Shown: one piece after another, positions 24,799 to 37,565 of the stretch
Numbering within the stretch: the stretch's first letter is position 1
Layout of the letters: every line of letters starts with the position of its first letter
Assembly (NCBI GenBank): GCA_030686995.1
Contig: CM060706.1
Location: 141,507,505 to 141,571,504 of the forward strand
Length of the DNA stretch: 64,000 nt
From: Artemisia argyi
Taxonomy: Eukaryota > Streptophyta > Magnoliopsida > Asterales > Asteraceae
Direction of reading: 5' to 3'
Translations under genes and position numbers: made by a program
The notes under the pieces: model-generated
Told to the model about the DNA's origin: nothing
Database searches by the model: none
Seen by the model: the letters and a program-made list of their open reading frames with translations, nothing else

Positions 24799-26598
24799 GA
24801 TCCGGTTCCTCCAAGACATTTTGATGCACAGTTTGGAGATGATATTCAGAATGATGAAGAACATGGTGCTGATGATGTTGATGCTCAAGAGCAACCATAC
24901 CTAGATGAAGATGTTCATCCTGAGTTACCAGTACCTATGCCACCATTCGTTCCAGTTAGATGGTCCACTAGAGATCATCATCCTTCCACACGCTATTCTA
25001 CACATGAGTATGTTTTACTCACTGATGGGGGAGAGCCCGAGTCTTATGAAGAAGCTATGGAAGATGAACACAAGAAAGAATGGTCTGAAGCCACGCAAGA
25101 TGAGATGAATTCCTTGCATAAAAACAATACCTTTGAGATGGTAGAGTTGCCTAAGGGCAAGAGAGCTTTGAAGAACAAATAGGTTTTCAAATTGAAGACT
25201 GATGAGTATACTTCTAGACCGAGATACAAAGCCAGATTGGTGGTAAAAGGTTTCAGTCAGAAAAGAGGTATTGATTTTGATGAGGTTTTCTCTCCAGTCG
25301 TGAAGATGGGATCTATTCGAGTTGTTCTTGGTTTGGCGGCTAGCCTCGATCTTGAGGTGGAGCAAATGGATGTCAAGACAGCTTTCCTTCATGGTGATCT
25401 GGATAAAGAAATCTACATGGAGCAGCCTGAAGGTTTTCAGGTTAAGGGGAAGGAAGACTACGTGTGTAGACTTCAGAAAAGTTTGTATAGGTTGAAGCAA
25501 GCACCGAGACAGTGGTACAAGAAGTTTGAGTCGATTATAGGGAAGCAAGGCTACCGAAAGACCTCTTCAGATCACTGTGTTTTCTTTCAGAGATTTAGTG
25601 ATGATGACTTCATCATCTTGTTGCTATATGTTGATGATATGTTGATTATTGGCAAGAACGTTGGAAGAATTGCCCAACTGAAGCGAGATTTGAGCAAGTC
25701 TTTTGCTATGAAAGACTTGGGGCCAGCAAAACAGATCCTTGGCATTCGAATTTTCCGTGATAGATGTGCCAAGAAGTTACGTATATCACAAGAGCAATAC
25801 ATTGAAAAGGTGTTGTGCAGGTTCAACATGGATAAAGCTAAAGTGGTGAGTTCCCCTCTTACTCCCAACTTTAAGCTAACTGATAAAGATTGTCCTTCTT
25901 CCAAAAAGAACATTGAAAAGATGGATAGAGTTCCATATGCCTCAGCGGTTGGTAGCTTGATGTATGCTATGGTGTGTACAAGGCCTGATTTAGCTCATGC
26001 AGTTGGTGTTGTCAGTCGGTTCCTGTCAAATCCTGGTAAGAAGCATTGGGAAGCTGTTAAATGGATATTTAGATATCTGCGAGGTACTTCCAAATTGGGT
26101 ATCACATTTGGAAATGGGAAGCCCGTGCTTGTTGGTTACACAGACTCAGATATGGCGGGAAATAAGGACAACAAGAAATCCACTTCTGGATATTTGATGA
26201 CCTTTGCAAGGGGAGCTGTTTCATGGCAATCTAGATTGCAAAAGTATGTGGCTTTGTCTACAACAGAGGCTGAGTATGTGGCAGCAACAGAAGCGTGCAA
26301 AGAACTATTGTGGTTGAAAAGGTTTCTGCAGGAGCTTGGCTTCAAGCAACAGCGCTACGTGGTTCTTTGTGATAATCAAAGTGCTATTCACCTTGCGAAG
26401 AATTCTATGTTTCATAAGCGAACAAAACATATTGATGTGAGGTATCATTGGATTAGAGATGCTATTGAAGATGGTTTATTTGAACTTGATAAAGTTCATA
26501 CCGATGATAATGGTTCTGATATGTTGACCAAGCCGTTGGCAAGGGAGAAGCTCAAGGTCTGTTGCTCGATCGCCGGGATGGCGAACTCTTCCTCATAG
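24799..26598 (+). pseudogene. Copia 1 reverse transcriptase and RNase H
   Basis: After the acidic linker (24799 to about 24960) the RT domain opens with ESYEEAMEDEHKKEW. It is broken by a TAG at 25180-25182, in the position normally taken by tryptophan in the KW-VFK motif. It then runs open to 26598. Landmarks are ARLVVKGFSQ, QMDVKTAFLHGDL, the catalytic LLLYVDDMLIIG and, for RNase H, YTDSDMAG, STTEAEYVA, CDNQSAIHLAKN and KHIDVRYHWIRD. Domain order (integrase before RT) fixes it as Ty1-copia. Apart from the TAG the domain looks undamaged. Confidence 0.93.
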
Positions 26599-26600
26599 GC

Positions 26601-26616
26601 AGAAAAAGGGGAGATT
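26601..26616 (+). other. Copia 1 polypurine tract
   Basis: agaaaaaggggagatt directly before the 3' LTR start TGTTGGG at 26617. It is the expected plus-strand priming site. Confidence 0.9.
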
Positions 26617-27366
26617 TGTTGGGTATTTTCTTAGCTCATGAGGTTAAGAGCCCAACACTTTAAGGCCCATCTTGGGTCCATTTTAGTCCCTTATTTATGC
26701 ATAATGTTCAATTGTTATAAGTGTATCAAACAAGAGTGAAGTGAGAGATAAAAGAAAGAAAAGAAAGAAGATTTTCGGAGTAAAATATCACCCAAAACCC
26801 AACAGCAGTGTTTGTACGATCACCGGAGTTTGAACCGTCGGATCGTCACGATTTTCGGAAAGTAGCTTCCTTACATATAAAGGAAGGTTTTGACCGTTGG
26901 GATTCTAATTTTGAGGCCTGGAAGTCCTGTTTCTTGCCCGGGCAGATTGCATCAGTTTTGGTGATATTCTTCCTTTCTTGTTCTTTGTTTGTTGCCATAT
27001 ATCTTGATGTTGATTCCAAGATTATGATGTTTGTTGTATACCTCTAGTGTTATCTAGAGAAGACTTTGTGTACCTCTCTTGGTTGATAGTGGATTTAAGC
27101 GGCACTAGTTGTCCTGTGGTTTTTACCCGTTTTGGGGTTTTCCACGCTAAAAGTTTGGTGTTCTTGTTGTGTGCTTGATTACTATTATTACCTGCTGTTA
27201 GGGGCTGATTTGATACTGTTAGGGGCTGTTTATAGTTGTGGTTAGTGTGCCTTATTTGTTTACTTCCTCATAGGTTCATACGGGTTTGGGTAGGTGTTGT
27301 CAAACAAAGGTTTTGCTTCCGCATTTTAGTTTATACCGTTGTGACCCATTGCACCTTTACCCGTCA
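26617..27366 (+). repeat. Copia 1 3' LTR
   Basis: 750 bp, the partner of 21788-22537, mostly differing by transitions. The short open frame inside each LTR (start MFVRSPEFEPSDRH) is almost the same in both but is probably incidental. Confidence 0.95.
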
Positions 27367-28978
27367 TACATCTCGTCAAAAATCTTTAAACCAGTAGTCG
27401 TATCACCTGCTTTTAAGTAAGCATATGCCAAACTAGTGAACACAACACTATCATTATATCAAATAATCTTTGAGCACAATCAACCCTCTCTTGCTTGCAT
27501 AATCTCCTTATTAATGCCCTATAAATCGAAATATCGACAATTATACCTTTCCGATAAAACTCGTCTGGTAACTTCACCAACACCTCTTCATTTTTTTGGC
27601 TGCAGTAAAGATCAACTAGCCATGAATAAGTGCAGTAATTTGGAGAAAATCCATCATAAATCATAGAGAAAATATATTCTTTCGCATTTTCCATATCTCG
27701 AGTCTTGCAAAATCCATGAATCAATGCTTTGTAAGTAAAAGAGTCAGGTTTCAACCCGCTATTTAACATTGTACCTCTAACTTTGTACCTCTAACTTTCA
27801 AAGGAGAATTGAGAATTCATATCTCCAATCTTGCAATAAGCGTTAATCAGCGTGTTACAAGTGATGTTATCGGGTACAACTTTGTTTCCACTCATTTCAA
27901 TCAATAATTTGTTAGCATCCTTTATTCTACCTTCTTCACACAATTTTCTTAAAATCGTGTTGTACGTAACAGTGCCAGTAAACAACCCTTTAGCTTCCAT
28001 TTCTTCACGTAAACGCATAGCTTCGTCATAGCTGTTCACTCTACAAAAACCGTCAATCAAAGTAGTGTATGTCACATGATTTGGAGTAACACATTTGATT
28101 TCCTTAAACATTCTCAAAGCCTCCCTCATTCGGCCTTGTTTACAGTATCCGTTGATCAATGAATTATACGTTATAATATCAGGATCAACACCTGCCCTTT
28201 CCATTCTATCTTGAATACACAAAGCCTCATAATGCATACCCTTCTTGCAATACAACGATATCAACGTATTATAAGTAAAAAGATCAGGCGAAACACATTT
28301 AAACTCCATCTCTGCCATCACTTCTTCCGCTTTTTCAACATCCAACGACTTACAACAAGCATGAATCAACACATTATATATATGCAAATTCGCCACTATC
28401 CCGATCTTCACCATTTTCTTGTAACACTTCCACATTGTATCAGTCAACCGCTCTTTAACCAACGTATTCAACAAAACAGTACAAGCCGGCAAATGCAGAT
28501 TCAATCCATGAACCCTCATATGCTCAAACACCTGAACAGCATCTTGGGTCATCTTCATATTCACGTAATATATCACTAACCAGCTCAAAACATGAGAATT
28601 CACATCCGGGTCATCACAAGTACTCGCCAACGGGTTCAACACCGTGGGAGAAGATAAAAAGTCTCTCAGCGCAATTTTGTCGAGCAGTTGGTGTGCAGTT
28701 TTGAAATGTCTTTGTTTAGTGAGGATATGAATCATGGTCCAGTTGGATTGTAATGTGTGTTTGTAATCAGGGTTTAGTTCTACCCATTTGAAGAAAGTGT
28801 GGGTGATAATTAAAAATGATTCCGAAAGGGTGTGAAGTATTTGATTGATTGTGGTTGAGGTTACGAGCGAGCCGATTTTGGGTCTTAAGAGGTAATCCCA
28901 GGAACATGATTTTAGTTCAATTGCTATAACAGGTTTTAGTAATTTGGTTTCATTTGTAACATGTTTTATATTAACCAT
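27367..28978 (-). pseudogene. P-class PPR gene, At5g38730-like, main part (broken)
   Basis: The minus strand from ATG 28978 encodes about 395 residues. It begins with a unique N-terminal region (FFKWVELNPDYKHTLQSNW, HFKTAHQLLDKIA) and continues with successive 35-residue PPR motifs (DLFTYNTLISLYCKKG, DIITYNSLINGYCKQG, NHVTYTTLIDGFCR, TVTYNTILRKLCEEG, DNITCNTLINAYCKIG). From memory the order and wording match Arabidopsis At5g38730, a single-exon putative organelle RNA-binding protein of unknown target. Lesions: (1) an in-frame TAG near 27788, created by adjacent 7-bp and 14-bp tandem duplications; (2) after PDSFTYKALIHGFCK and ALIRRLCKQERVDCAQRLF, a small deletion near 27440-27460 shifts the frame; (3) the true frame resumes as DSVVFTSLAYAYLKAGD and is cut at 27367 by copia 1. 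The end of the gene is at 21647-21787. Confidence 0.9.
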
Positions 28979-30293
28979 GATTTGAAAAACAGATGAACAT
29001 TAGTTCTATGGTTTTGTGTGTTCTTTTGTTTCCGAGTTGGATTGTGTAAGTAAAAGAAAGACCTTTATATACCTTTTGGTGAGAAACTATGCTTATTTTC
29101 ACTTGAAGTTACAAATACTTCATATGTAGTTGGTTTCCTTGTTTATACATCAATATGGTTTTTGGCATGAAAAGGTACCAACTCTTTGCAGATTTTCGAA
29201 AAAGACAAGTGGTCATAGTTATTCTAGATCGGCTTATCAGTGAGATGTATCATTTTAATTGTGTCTCTAGAAGCTATTTCATCGAAAATTATACTCGATG
29301 GTCTGGTTACATTTTGTTCACAAATATTGTGTACAAAGAGAGAAAGAACTTATTGTGCGCCCATCCACATCGGTGGTATGTAGTTCATATTAGTGATTAG
29401 TATGTTAGATAATCATAATTAGTGAGTTATAAGTATGAATTATGTGTAAGTTATTGAATATGGACAACTAATAAATAAATGTATTCATAACACAAGCTAG
29501 TTTAATCTATAATATAAAGTTATTTTAGTTGTATGTTCATTATATGTTAATATCAGTGACGGGTTCAAAAATTTGTGCAGTTATTAGTATTTAGGAGGCA
29601 AAAAAGGAACTACCTTGAACAAAACTAGTGCAGCAAAGAACTGTAGCAAAAACAAGAAAAGAAATTGCAGCAAAAAAATGTAACTGAAAATATCAGAAAA
29701 CTAATAGCTACAAAGTCATAACATGGGTTATTCCAAATCTTGATTACGAGTTACAGAGTACTTTACTATCAACTCTTTGATTTTTATTTTTTGTTGCAAG
29801 AAAGCTTGATTATTAAACCAACCTTTTTTCAAAGGTGCAGGAATTAACAAACATTTAAATCATAACAACATTCAACATAAATAGTCATCTCATTGTTCAC
29901 TGATTATTATACGTAGCAAACAATGTTCAAATCAAACTTTTAGATATTGCACTATTAAAAAACAATCTAAATAAGAGTAAACATTATCCTTGATGGTTTT
30001 GCATATTGACTAATTAAAGAAAGGCATTAATAGTCCCTCAAGGACACTTGATTTCATCCTTTCAGTCTTACCAACAACGATATGTGTTCTATTGTATGAT
30101 TGTCAGCTAATATTATTCTCTTTTGATTTATATGTATCCGACATAAGCTCAAGTAACTTTCCTTATTCATGAAAACTAAGGTACCAATATGGAGAGGAAA
30201 ATAGTAATGGTTAAGTTCTCACACATGAATTTTGTTGTTTTCATAAATTACCTCATGCCAATTAGTAAATCTGCCTATACAAAAGCTTATCGA
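28979..30293. other. PPR 5' flank and intergenic DNA
   Basis: This is the upstream side of the PPR gene. No convincing gene: an 81-codon frame at 29155-29400 lacks recognisable motifs. The rest is AT-rich with no repeat or terminator that I could define. Confidence 0.5.
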
Positions 30294-30298
30294 TATCA

Positions 30299-33200
30299 TG
30301 TAACACCCCGAATTCATGGATGCAGCGGAATTCAAACTGGGTGTTACTTGACGGCACAATAGTCACAATAATAGAAAACGAACTCTAATTGAGTCGTTTT
30401 AAAAGATTTATCATTCAAATTATATAATTATCAGAGATTACAAAATGAGGTCCCAGATGGTTCCATGTTTACAATTTACATTAAATGAGTTTTCGAATGA
30501 TAATAAAATTTATAGCCCTCTTGAATATCAGTGCCCTTCCATGCCATCCTTGATCATCATGGACCTGAAATACATGCTTAAGAGGGTCAACACAAAGGTT
30601 GAGTGGAATTCATAGAGTTTGTAATTAAATCGTTGAACACAATAATCGTAATGTGAGGTAATTAATCACACATTCATAGTTAGAAAACAAAAGTCGTTGT
30701 TATTTCACTAAGCTCATGCAACCAAAGCATTAACATCGAATCAAAAATTGGCATTGTAGAAGCCCTACCAAGGTAATATTGCCATTATACCTCTAAATCT
30801 CAAATATAGTGCATTTGTTTGAACTCGTAGTTGTTCAACACAAATGGGATTCGTCAATCCCAATAGATCTATTCACAATATTCGCGCTCACTATAGCTAG
30901 TGACTAATGGTTCATGATATAGGGACTTCGAACATGGCAATCGTTACTTAGTGACAATAAAACATAGTCGGGTAAGCATACAGTAGAAAGCATTGTGTTC
31001 GAGTAGAAAAATAATAGCATGTATCCCCCCATGGGTTTGCAAAATAGTTAAACAATAGAAAGTGGGGCTACGAACTCACCTTAAGTTATGTAGTAAGTAG
31101 TGAATGTGATGGTCGAATCGCGAAGGTTTCTACGAGCAACCTATAATAGAATGTTGCGACTTAGGATTGGAGTAAAGAATATGAAGAATTGCCTATATAT
31201 GTCTTGCATTTAGTCCATGATGTGGTACAAAGTATAGTGTAAGTCTTTGAAAAGAAATGTTTCATGAAACATGTATAGTTTATATATCGTTTACTACCGT
31301 TCGGGCCGACATAATTCAGAAGTCATGTAGTAAACGTTCGAGGAGCCAGGACACTTTAATTCGTAAATCCACAACTCATCTCGACGGCTTACTTAATGAA
31401 CTCCTCACATGAGGCTCCCTACTATTGTAGTATTTGATAAAATATATATATAAGTTTTGATCCGAAAAGTTACATGTCCAATATTTGAATAAACTTAGGA
31501 AAGTTTACTTTTACATGAAGATTGTTATTAGAATGAGATTCTTAAATCTTGTATGACAATTACTTGTAAGATCTCATGGTTCTTTAGATGGAGTAGATCC
31601 AAATTGCATGTTTAAGTTATCGCTAACTCTTTAGCTCATGTTTTCGCCTAGGTAAGTTTATATGGTCTTTATTCATGGCTTCGCCGTGACCTTTGGTCAT
31701 TTTTCCATGGTCTTGAGACTCAACCTTGGCTTTATCCATGGTTGTGGTCTTGAATTTAGGTCATTAGACCTCTTGGTCTTATTAAATCATAACTATTATT
31801 CAGTAACTTTGGTATACAAAATAGCTGTTAAGAAACTGAAGAAAATCTCATTCGTTATTGGTTTCCTGGATACGTGCTCCTGAGTTTTTGAAGAAAACGT
31901 GATTTCGGACAACTTTCGTGCTTTAACCTTTTCGTGAAACGGACCAGAAGGGCATCTTTTTTCGTGTTTAAGTTCTGTCACAGAAACATTTGGCAGTTTT
32001 TGTCGCAAAGTTTTGGTAACTTCAAATGGTCATAACTTTTTACTCATGTACTCATTTTAAGTGGTTCAAATTGCTATGGTTTCCTTGTTAAGTCCTCTAC
32101 TACAATATGTAATTGTCCAACATCATATTTATACCATTTTGTTCAGATTCTACCATGGAAGTCACTAGTTTACTTGTTTAAATAACATAAGTTAACATAT
32201 ATATATCAACACTTGTTTTACCCATTTTTAAACATCATGGACATAATCACAAGACAAAATATAGCATGAATGATATGTAAATAGCATGAATATGATATTT
32301 AACAAGAAGTATGTTAGGGTTTTGCTTACAACTTTTGGCTTTCAATAAAGAAAGGTAAGTAACATGTATGGTAAGGACTTTGATTGACTTAAGCTTTACC
32401 CTACTTCACTTCAAGCAATCTTTCTACACTTGTATTCTTGAAAGAGAGATGATGAAAGTTGAGGTGACTTGAGTAGATTCAAACTCAAGAGAAATCACCA
32501 AAGTTTCTAGGGTTTGGAAGTAGTTTGATGAATCAAAACCAAACTAGAGTTTCTATGTTGTTGTAGCACTTGAATCTTGCATGAAACTTGGAAGAAATTA
32601 GCTAATGAAAGGGTGTTGGTGTGTGTGATATGGGACGGCCAAGGAGGGGGAGGGGGGCTTTTATAGTAGCTTGGGGAGGTTACATGCATGGACTAGTCAA
32701 AGCTTGCTAAGAAAGCTTTGACACATGTTAGCATCCAAGGACTATAAGCATGAGATTAAGACAAACAAGGGTGTGACTCCCCCGCCCCCCCCCCCCCCCT
32801 AAGTCGGTTCAACATGGATAAGGGGATGAGTTGGTTTGTGATGATATTATCCTACTTATGTGACTAGTTTTGACTCCGTAAATTGCTAACCGTAAGTTAT
32901 TAAGCCACGAAACGTAAAACCGGGTATCGTAAAAATGTGAAACTTGGAAGAATGATTAAACTTGTCAAAATACTCCATAATAAAATATAAAATGAGTGGT
33001 AGGTTCCATTGGGGTGCTAAAACCCTGCTAAAACTGGAAACACAGGTCTAAAACGCGTAATACGTAAAACGTACGAATATTGTGTAAAATTGAGAAAAGT
33101 AAAATGTAACTTTTCTAATAGGATAAAAATGATTTAAAATGACTTATAATGTCTAGACTTGGCTCAGTCTAGTGTCGGTTGGTATTTAATATCTTTTAAA

Positions 33201-33718
33201 CATAAAACCGTAAGCCTAAAAATCAAGGAATGATTTTTAGTCAAAGGAGGAGGGAAAATATGTTGACTTATTCCAAAAATGTGAAAACTCAAATTGTCTT
33301 AGTAACGCGGTGCAGGTATAGGCTAAGGTTACGGCTAAGTAAAAGTGCTTAAAAACGAAAATTCCTGTTTCTCACGGCCGAGGTTTATTTGGTCACATTT
33401 TTCTCAGTCATGATTAATTCTCAAATAAATCATGAGTGTATCAAACTTTCTGATGCGGGGAAAATTAACGCGGTCGAGTTTCGTTGTGCGTAGAATTTTT
33501 GAATGACGTTTTACCCTAAAACGTATAGTTCCTTAATAACTTTCGCAAAAATGATCTGATGAGTGTCAAACTTTTATTTTGCCATGGAAATGATTTATCA
33601 TACGAGAATATGAAATAAAAATCAAATTTCGGAAAAAGTGAATAGTAAAAGTGAATAGTAAAAATGAATAATGAAATTTTCGAGAATAGAAGTTAACCTG
33701 AAAATGTGAATTGTTACA
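30299..33718 (-). mobile_element. Long TG..CA element (family L, copy B)
   Basis: 3420 bp; on the minus strand TGTAACAATTCACATTTTCAG ... GGGGTGTTACA. TSD TATCA lies at 30294-30298 and 33719-33723. It matches copy C over its whole length, in inverted orientation. The splice-like donor (minus strand AAGGTGAGT, GT at 31079-31078) and acceptor (CATGTATTTCAG ending at 30565) are conserved. A minus-strand TATAAAAG lies near 32655-32662, and a C-run (G on the element strand) at 32779-32799. No ORFs with motifs. Confidence 0.85.
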
Positions 33719-33723
33719 TATCA

Positions 33724-33913
33724 CAACAAGGCTATCAACATATGAGCGACTTTTTAACAACGAAGTGCATCACACGGGCAAGCTTGGCTAGTTTACACTT
33801 GATTAATAGCATATTGTTTGACCAATTTACTTTTAGTTAATTATTTTTGCGTTTATCACACACCCTTTTTTTTGGGTAAGGTTTGAATCCACCGCCACAC
33901 AGACTCATTTGTA

Positions 33914-33958
<45 letters not shown>

Positions 33959-34492
33959 TCATTGATTGAGCCAATCGTGAAATACATTATTTATGTTTAT
34001 AATTTGTACATTGTGAAATACATTGTAGCTGTGCCAGAAGTATTGATCAAATGTAGAATGTAGCTTTTGAATGATGTTAGATATATTGTGAATTTGATTT
34101 AGATGCTGGCATGCTGCTACGATTTAATTCGTTCATTATCAAAAAAAAATTCACCCAAATTATACTAGGGCTGATTGAAGTACTTGGAACGTGATCATAT
34201 AATTATTTCTTGGTTTAGTGATACAATATTGGTTATGATATTCAGGGAATTGCTTTAATACAGCTACAAAGTTATAAAAGACAAGCGGTTCTGTTTTGTT
34301 GCAGTTTTTGCTTCTTTTATTTTTTGTTGTTTGCTATATTTATGTATGTTGAGTATCCTAGTAAATAACTATTGATAATTGGAGAATTAGTTTAATATAG
34401 CCGCAACATTATAAATGACAACCTGCTTTTACTCTTGCTGTTTATATATATTGGTGTTTTAGCTAATGTATCATAAGAAATAACCTTGAAAC

Positions 34493-34535
<43 letters not shown>

Positions 34536-34584
34536 GAAAGTTTAAACCATTTCATATTGTTGTAATCCATTCAAAGTTTTGAAA
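33724..34584. other. 5' flank of the response-regulator gene
   Basis: No gene is present. It contains a 40-bp A run (33917-33956) and a (TA)n tract (34496-34533) about 50 bp before the ATG of the response-regulator gene. The DNA before the A run (ggtttgaatcc) faintly recalls a tRNA B box, but no SINE could be delimited. Confidence 0.5.
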
Positions 34585-35754
34585 ATGGCAGCTAAAGATT
34601 TGAAGAAGTTGAAAGTGCTGGTTCTCGATGACGACAAGATTACTCACATGGTGGTTGAGAGGATGTTTACTAAACAATCATGCGAAGGTTTCTTCACTTA
34701 GGCTTTAAAGATTTTGACATTTTTTTACTGTTAAACTGCACTAAATTTTGAATTTTCGTTTTGCAGCTAAATCCTTCTTCAGTGGATATGAGGTATTGGA
34801 GTATTTGCGTTTGGGGGAAGATGGAGAAGATACTGGATCAGGGGTAAGAAACCTGATTTTGGCGCTTCTTTGTCTAAGTTTTATTTTTATCGGTGTATTA
34901 ATTTATTTGTGTTCTCATCTAATTGTCATTCTAAGATCTTGTTCATCTAAAGCCTAAATTTCATCATTCTGATTATGTTTGTATTCATAAGAATATGGTA
35001 AGATAATTGACCTCATAAATTATTTTGAATTTTGGTATGAGCCAAATGTGTTTTGACCCGTCACCTGACCCGACCATTTGCACTTGTAGCTGTCCAGTTC
35101 TCTATATGAAAAACATTATTGAATCATTCATTGGTTGTAGTTGCAAGTTTTGTGAACTTGTTCAGTTGAGATATGACCTTGGCTTATACTTTTTTGACCT
35201 CTTCGTTAGTGTTTAAAATATAGCAAAGCTTGACAGCAGCTTAAAAAAAATTAACAACATTTGCTTGACCCTCACCGTACCTTTTTTTAGCCTGGCCATT
35301 ACACTCCCATTCCAAAATTATTCCTATAAATTATGTTAATTTTACCTTTAATGATTGTATCATGTCTTAGCCCCAACTGTAACACAGTAACATATATCAT
35401 TACCATAAACTACCTTTCAAGACCTGATTGTAACACAGAGGAAAAAAAAAAAAAAATCACTTAATGATTTTCATTAACTCGTCCAATATATTCAAATCGA
35501 AACAGGTTTTCAATGACGTTGATCTCATAGTCACAGATCATGATATGAAAGAGATGTCAGGATTGCAGTTACTTCGTATCTTGAAGGTTTGTAAATAGTC
35601 AAGTTATGATTTAATTAGTCTCGCATTATTTGAAAAAGCTAATCTACGTGAAAATAATTGTTTGATTCATCTTAAAAAAATAGAAATCAACCACTAGGAA
35701 CGACATTCCTGTAGCCTTCATGTCAGCAGGGGATGTCCCAGAGCGAATTAAATG
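34585..35754 (+). pseudogene. Truncated response-regulator receiver gene (type-A ARR-like)
   Basis: Four exons follow GT-AG introns: 34585-34687, 34767-34843, 35506-35586 and 35684-35754. All joins stay in frame and give about 110 residues. The product begins MAAKDLKKLKVLVLDDDKIT (acidic triad D15-D17), continues SGYEVLEYLRLGEDGED, then DVDLIVTDHDMKEMSG with the phospho-acceptor aspartate at about 71. It ends IPVAFMSAGDVPERIKW with the conserved serine at about 101. The last exon ends at a normal donor (AAATG/GTATGA). No following exon carrying the usual lysine-proline (KP) motif and C-terminal end of the receiver was found before 37.5 kb. Receivers of this family take phosphate from histidine phosphotransfer proteins in cytokinin-type signalling. 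Without the conserved lysine the fragment should not work. A very long last intron is the alternative. Confidence 0.75.
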
Positions 35755-37560
35755 GTATGATTGCCGTTCAAATTTATCTTTGAAGAAAAAAAGCACCGCA
35801 AAAATTAGGAAGTACATTCATTATTTTGGTTACTTTTTGATTATTCATTATTGCACCATTATTATGCATTTTTAATCAACTACGGAGTAATTTTTTTTTT
35901 TTTTTTTTTTTTTTTTAATTATCATTAGGAGCAACTTTTATCTAGTCCAGTTATATATATTCCAAAGAAGAAATAATTGGCGTGTGCAATAACCTAGTTA
36001 AATTTTATTTCATCATTACTTAACATAAAAGGTATATGTGAGGTATTAGGGGATAGAGTATGTGTGTGAAGCTTTAAACAACGAAGTAATTTTCTCTCTC
36101 TAGAAAGTCCAGTGAGAGTTTCCACCTCCCCACGTGATACTTTCCCCAATAGGTTTGAAACAACCCGCTTAGGTAGTATCAATAGATGGCACTACTTTAA
36201 ACGGGCGTGATCTTCTTAAAAATAAGAAGAGAGCACTAGAATCTTATTGATCTTAAACTTGTAACTTTCATTCATAATATTCGAGTATAAATACTAGTTA
36301 TGGGATAATCCCATACCAACGCAAACACTTATCATGTCACAATTCACAAACATATATACTAAACAATGACTCGATGACACTTATCCTAACACAACTCCAA
36401 TAGACTTAATAATAAAGTAAGATAGTTATCCAACAGTAGGCGTATCATTCCCCACTCCTTCGGTAATCACCTTGTCCTCAAGGTGTTGCTTCCAAATCTC
36501 GCCTCATGTAATTCCAGGATCCCAAACTATGACTTGTAGTTCACCCTCTTTGGAATATAATGAAACGGCATAAAATATATCAAAAAGTGTTGCCATGGCT
36601 GTCCATATTTGCATGTCTGGTGTTCAAATTCATCCCGCGACATACAATTTCATCATGCCCAACTTGAATGACAACATAAGATTTTGATTTCATCCATACG
36701 AAAGGCACCTCTGCTTTTTTCTTTCTCTTTTTATTAACACTCCATGTAGTAACCGGCATTTTCAGGGCAATACTTGTTTATGAAAGTTCGCAACCATTTG
36801 TGACAAACGGTAATTTTCGAAACCTATTTTAATAATAAAATATATTTATTATTACTTATATTTCATTTTTGAATTTTTCCGAACTCATTTGATTTGAAAA
36901 CGAGAGATTATCTCGCAAAACATGAAAACCGCACGAAACGCGTACCGTCACAACCGAAAACATAATACACGATTTAATGTGATTACTAAACTACTTATTA
37001 GTTACTAGCCGTGTAAATACTCGTTTTTCGTGGAAAATTTGTTTTAAACACAATGGCTTGCTACATATTTTTATATAACTTTTAACTATAAATAAGATTA
37101 ATATTAGGTTTGTGTCATTTTCTTTAAAAACCCTAGCTACCACATACACCACCTCCTCTCTCCTTGCCGTCGGCCACCTAGCCACCGCCGTCACCACGTC
37201 GCGCCGCTGCCACCATACGCCGCCACACCTGTCCTTGTGTTAAGATAAAAAAAGATCGAAGGTTTAAGGGTTGTTTTGCTCGTGTATTGGGTTCGTGGTC
37301 ATCTCCTCCGTCTCATCTCCTTCCTTTCTCTCTCAGTTTCTGTGGGTATGTCGACAAGGGCGGACCTTTTAAGGGGCAGGGGAGGGTCTCGGCCCTCCCA
37401 AAAATTGTGACGACTAGTGTAAATTTTATAGGTTTTAGGTGTAATTTAATTGATAATACAAACAAATCTACGATTCCCCCCCCCCCCCCCCCCAAAAAAA
37501 ATACATTCGGCCCCTCAAAATAAATGTTCAATTTCCGCCATTGTATGTCGAGACCTAAAA
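35755..37560. other. Intergenic with degenerate fragments
   Basis: It contains a T run (35891-35916), a C run (37476-37493) and a GC-rich CCNCC-type stretch (37140-37230). On the minus strand near 36560-36430, the frames VIVWDPGIT and HLEDKVITEGVGNDT resemble the worn C-terminal end of a gypsy polyprotein (LEDK motif). No intact gene was seen. Confidence 0.4.
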
Positions 37561-37565
37561 CTATT

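Larger units (their letters stand above)
21788..27366 (+). mobile_element. Ty1-copia retrotransposon 1, nearly intact, inserted in the PPR gene
   Basis: 5579 bp with two 750-bp LTRs, a canonical PBS and polypurine tract, one gag-pol region in copia order (gag, protease, integrase, RT, RNase H) and TSD TACAT. The LTRs differ at about 16 positions by eye (about 2 percent), so insertion is fairly recent. Only three coding lesions were noticed: a one-base shift in integrase, a TGA after integrase and a TAG before RT. Confidence 0.95.

Noticed and set aside
29155..29400. 81-codon plus-strand frame upstream of the PPR gene
   Set aside because: No motif, no splice or promoter support; likely chance.
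31662..32008. Frames of about 70 codons in family-L copy B, both strands
   Set aside because: No matching frames are kept in the equivalent part of copy C; not conserved coding sequence.
33880..33956. B-box-like ggtttgaatcc followed by a 40-bp A run, possible SINE
   Set aside because: No A box, no clear 5' end and no flanking duplication could be found.
37287..37531. Overlapping frames on both strands near the C run
   Set aside because: Proline or glycine runs come from the homopolymer; no family resemblance.
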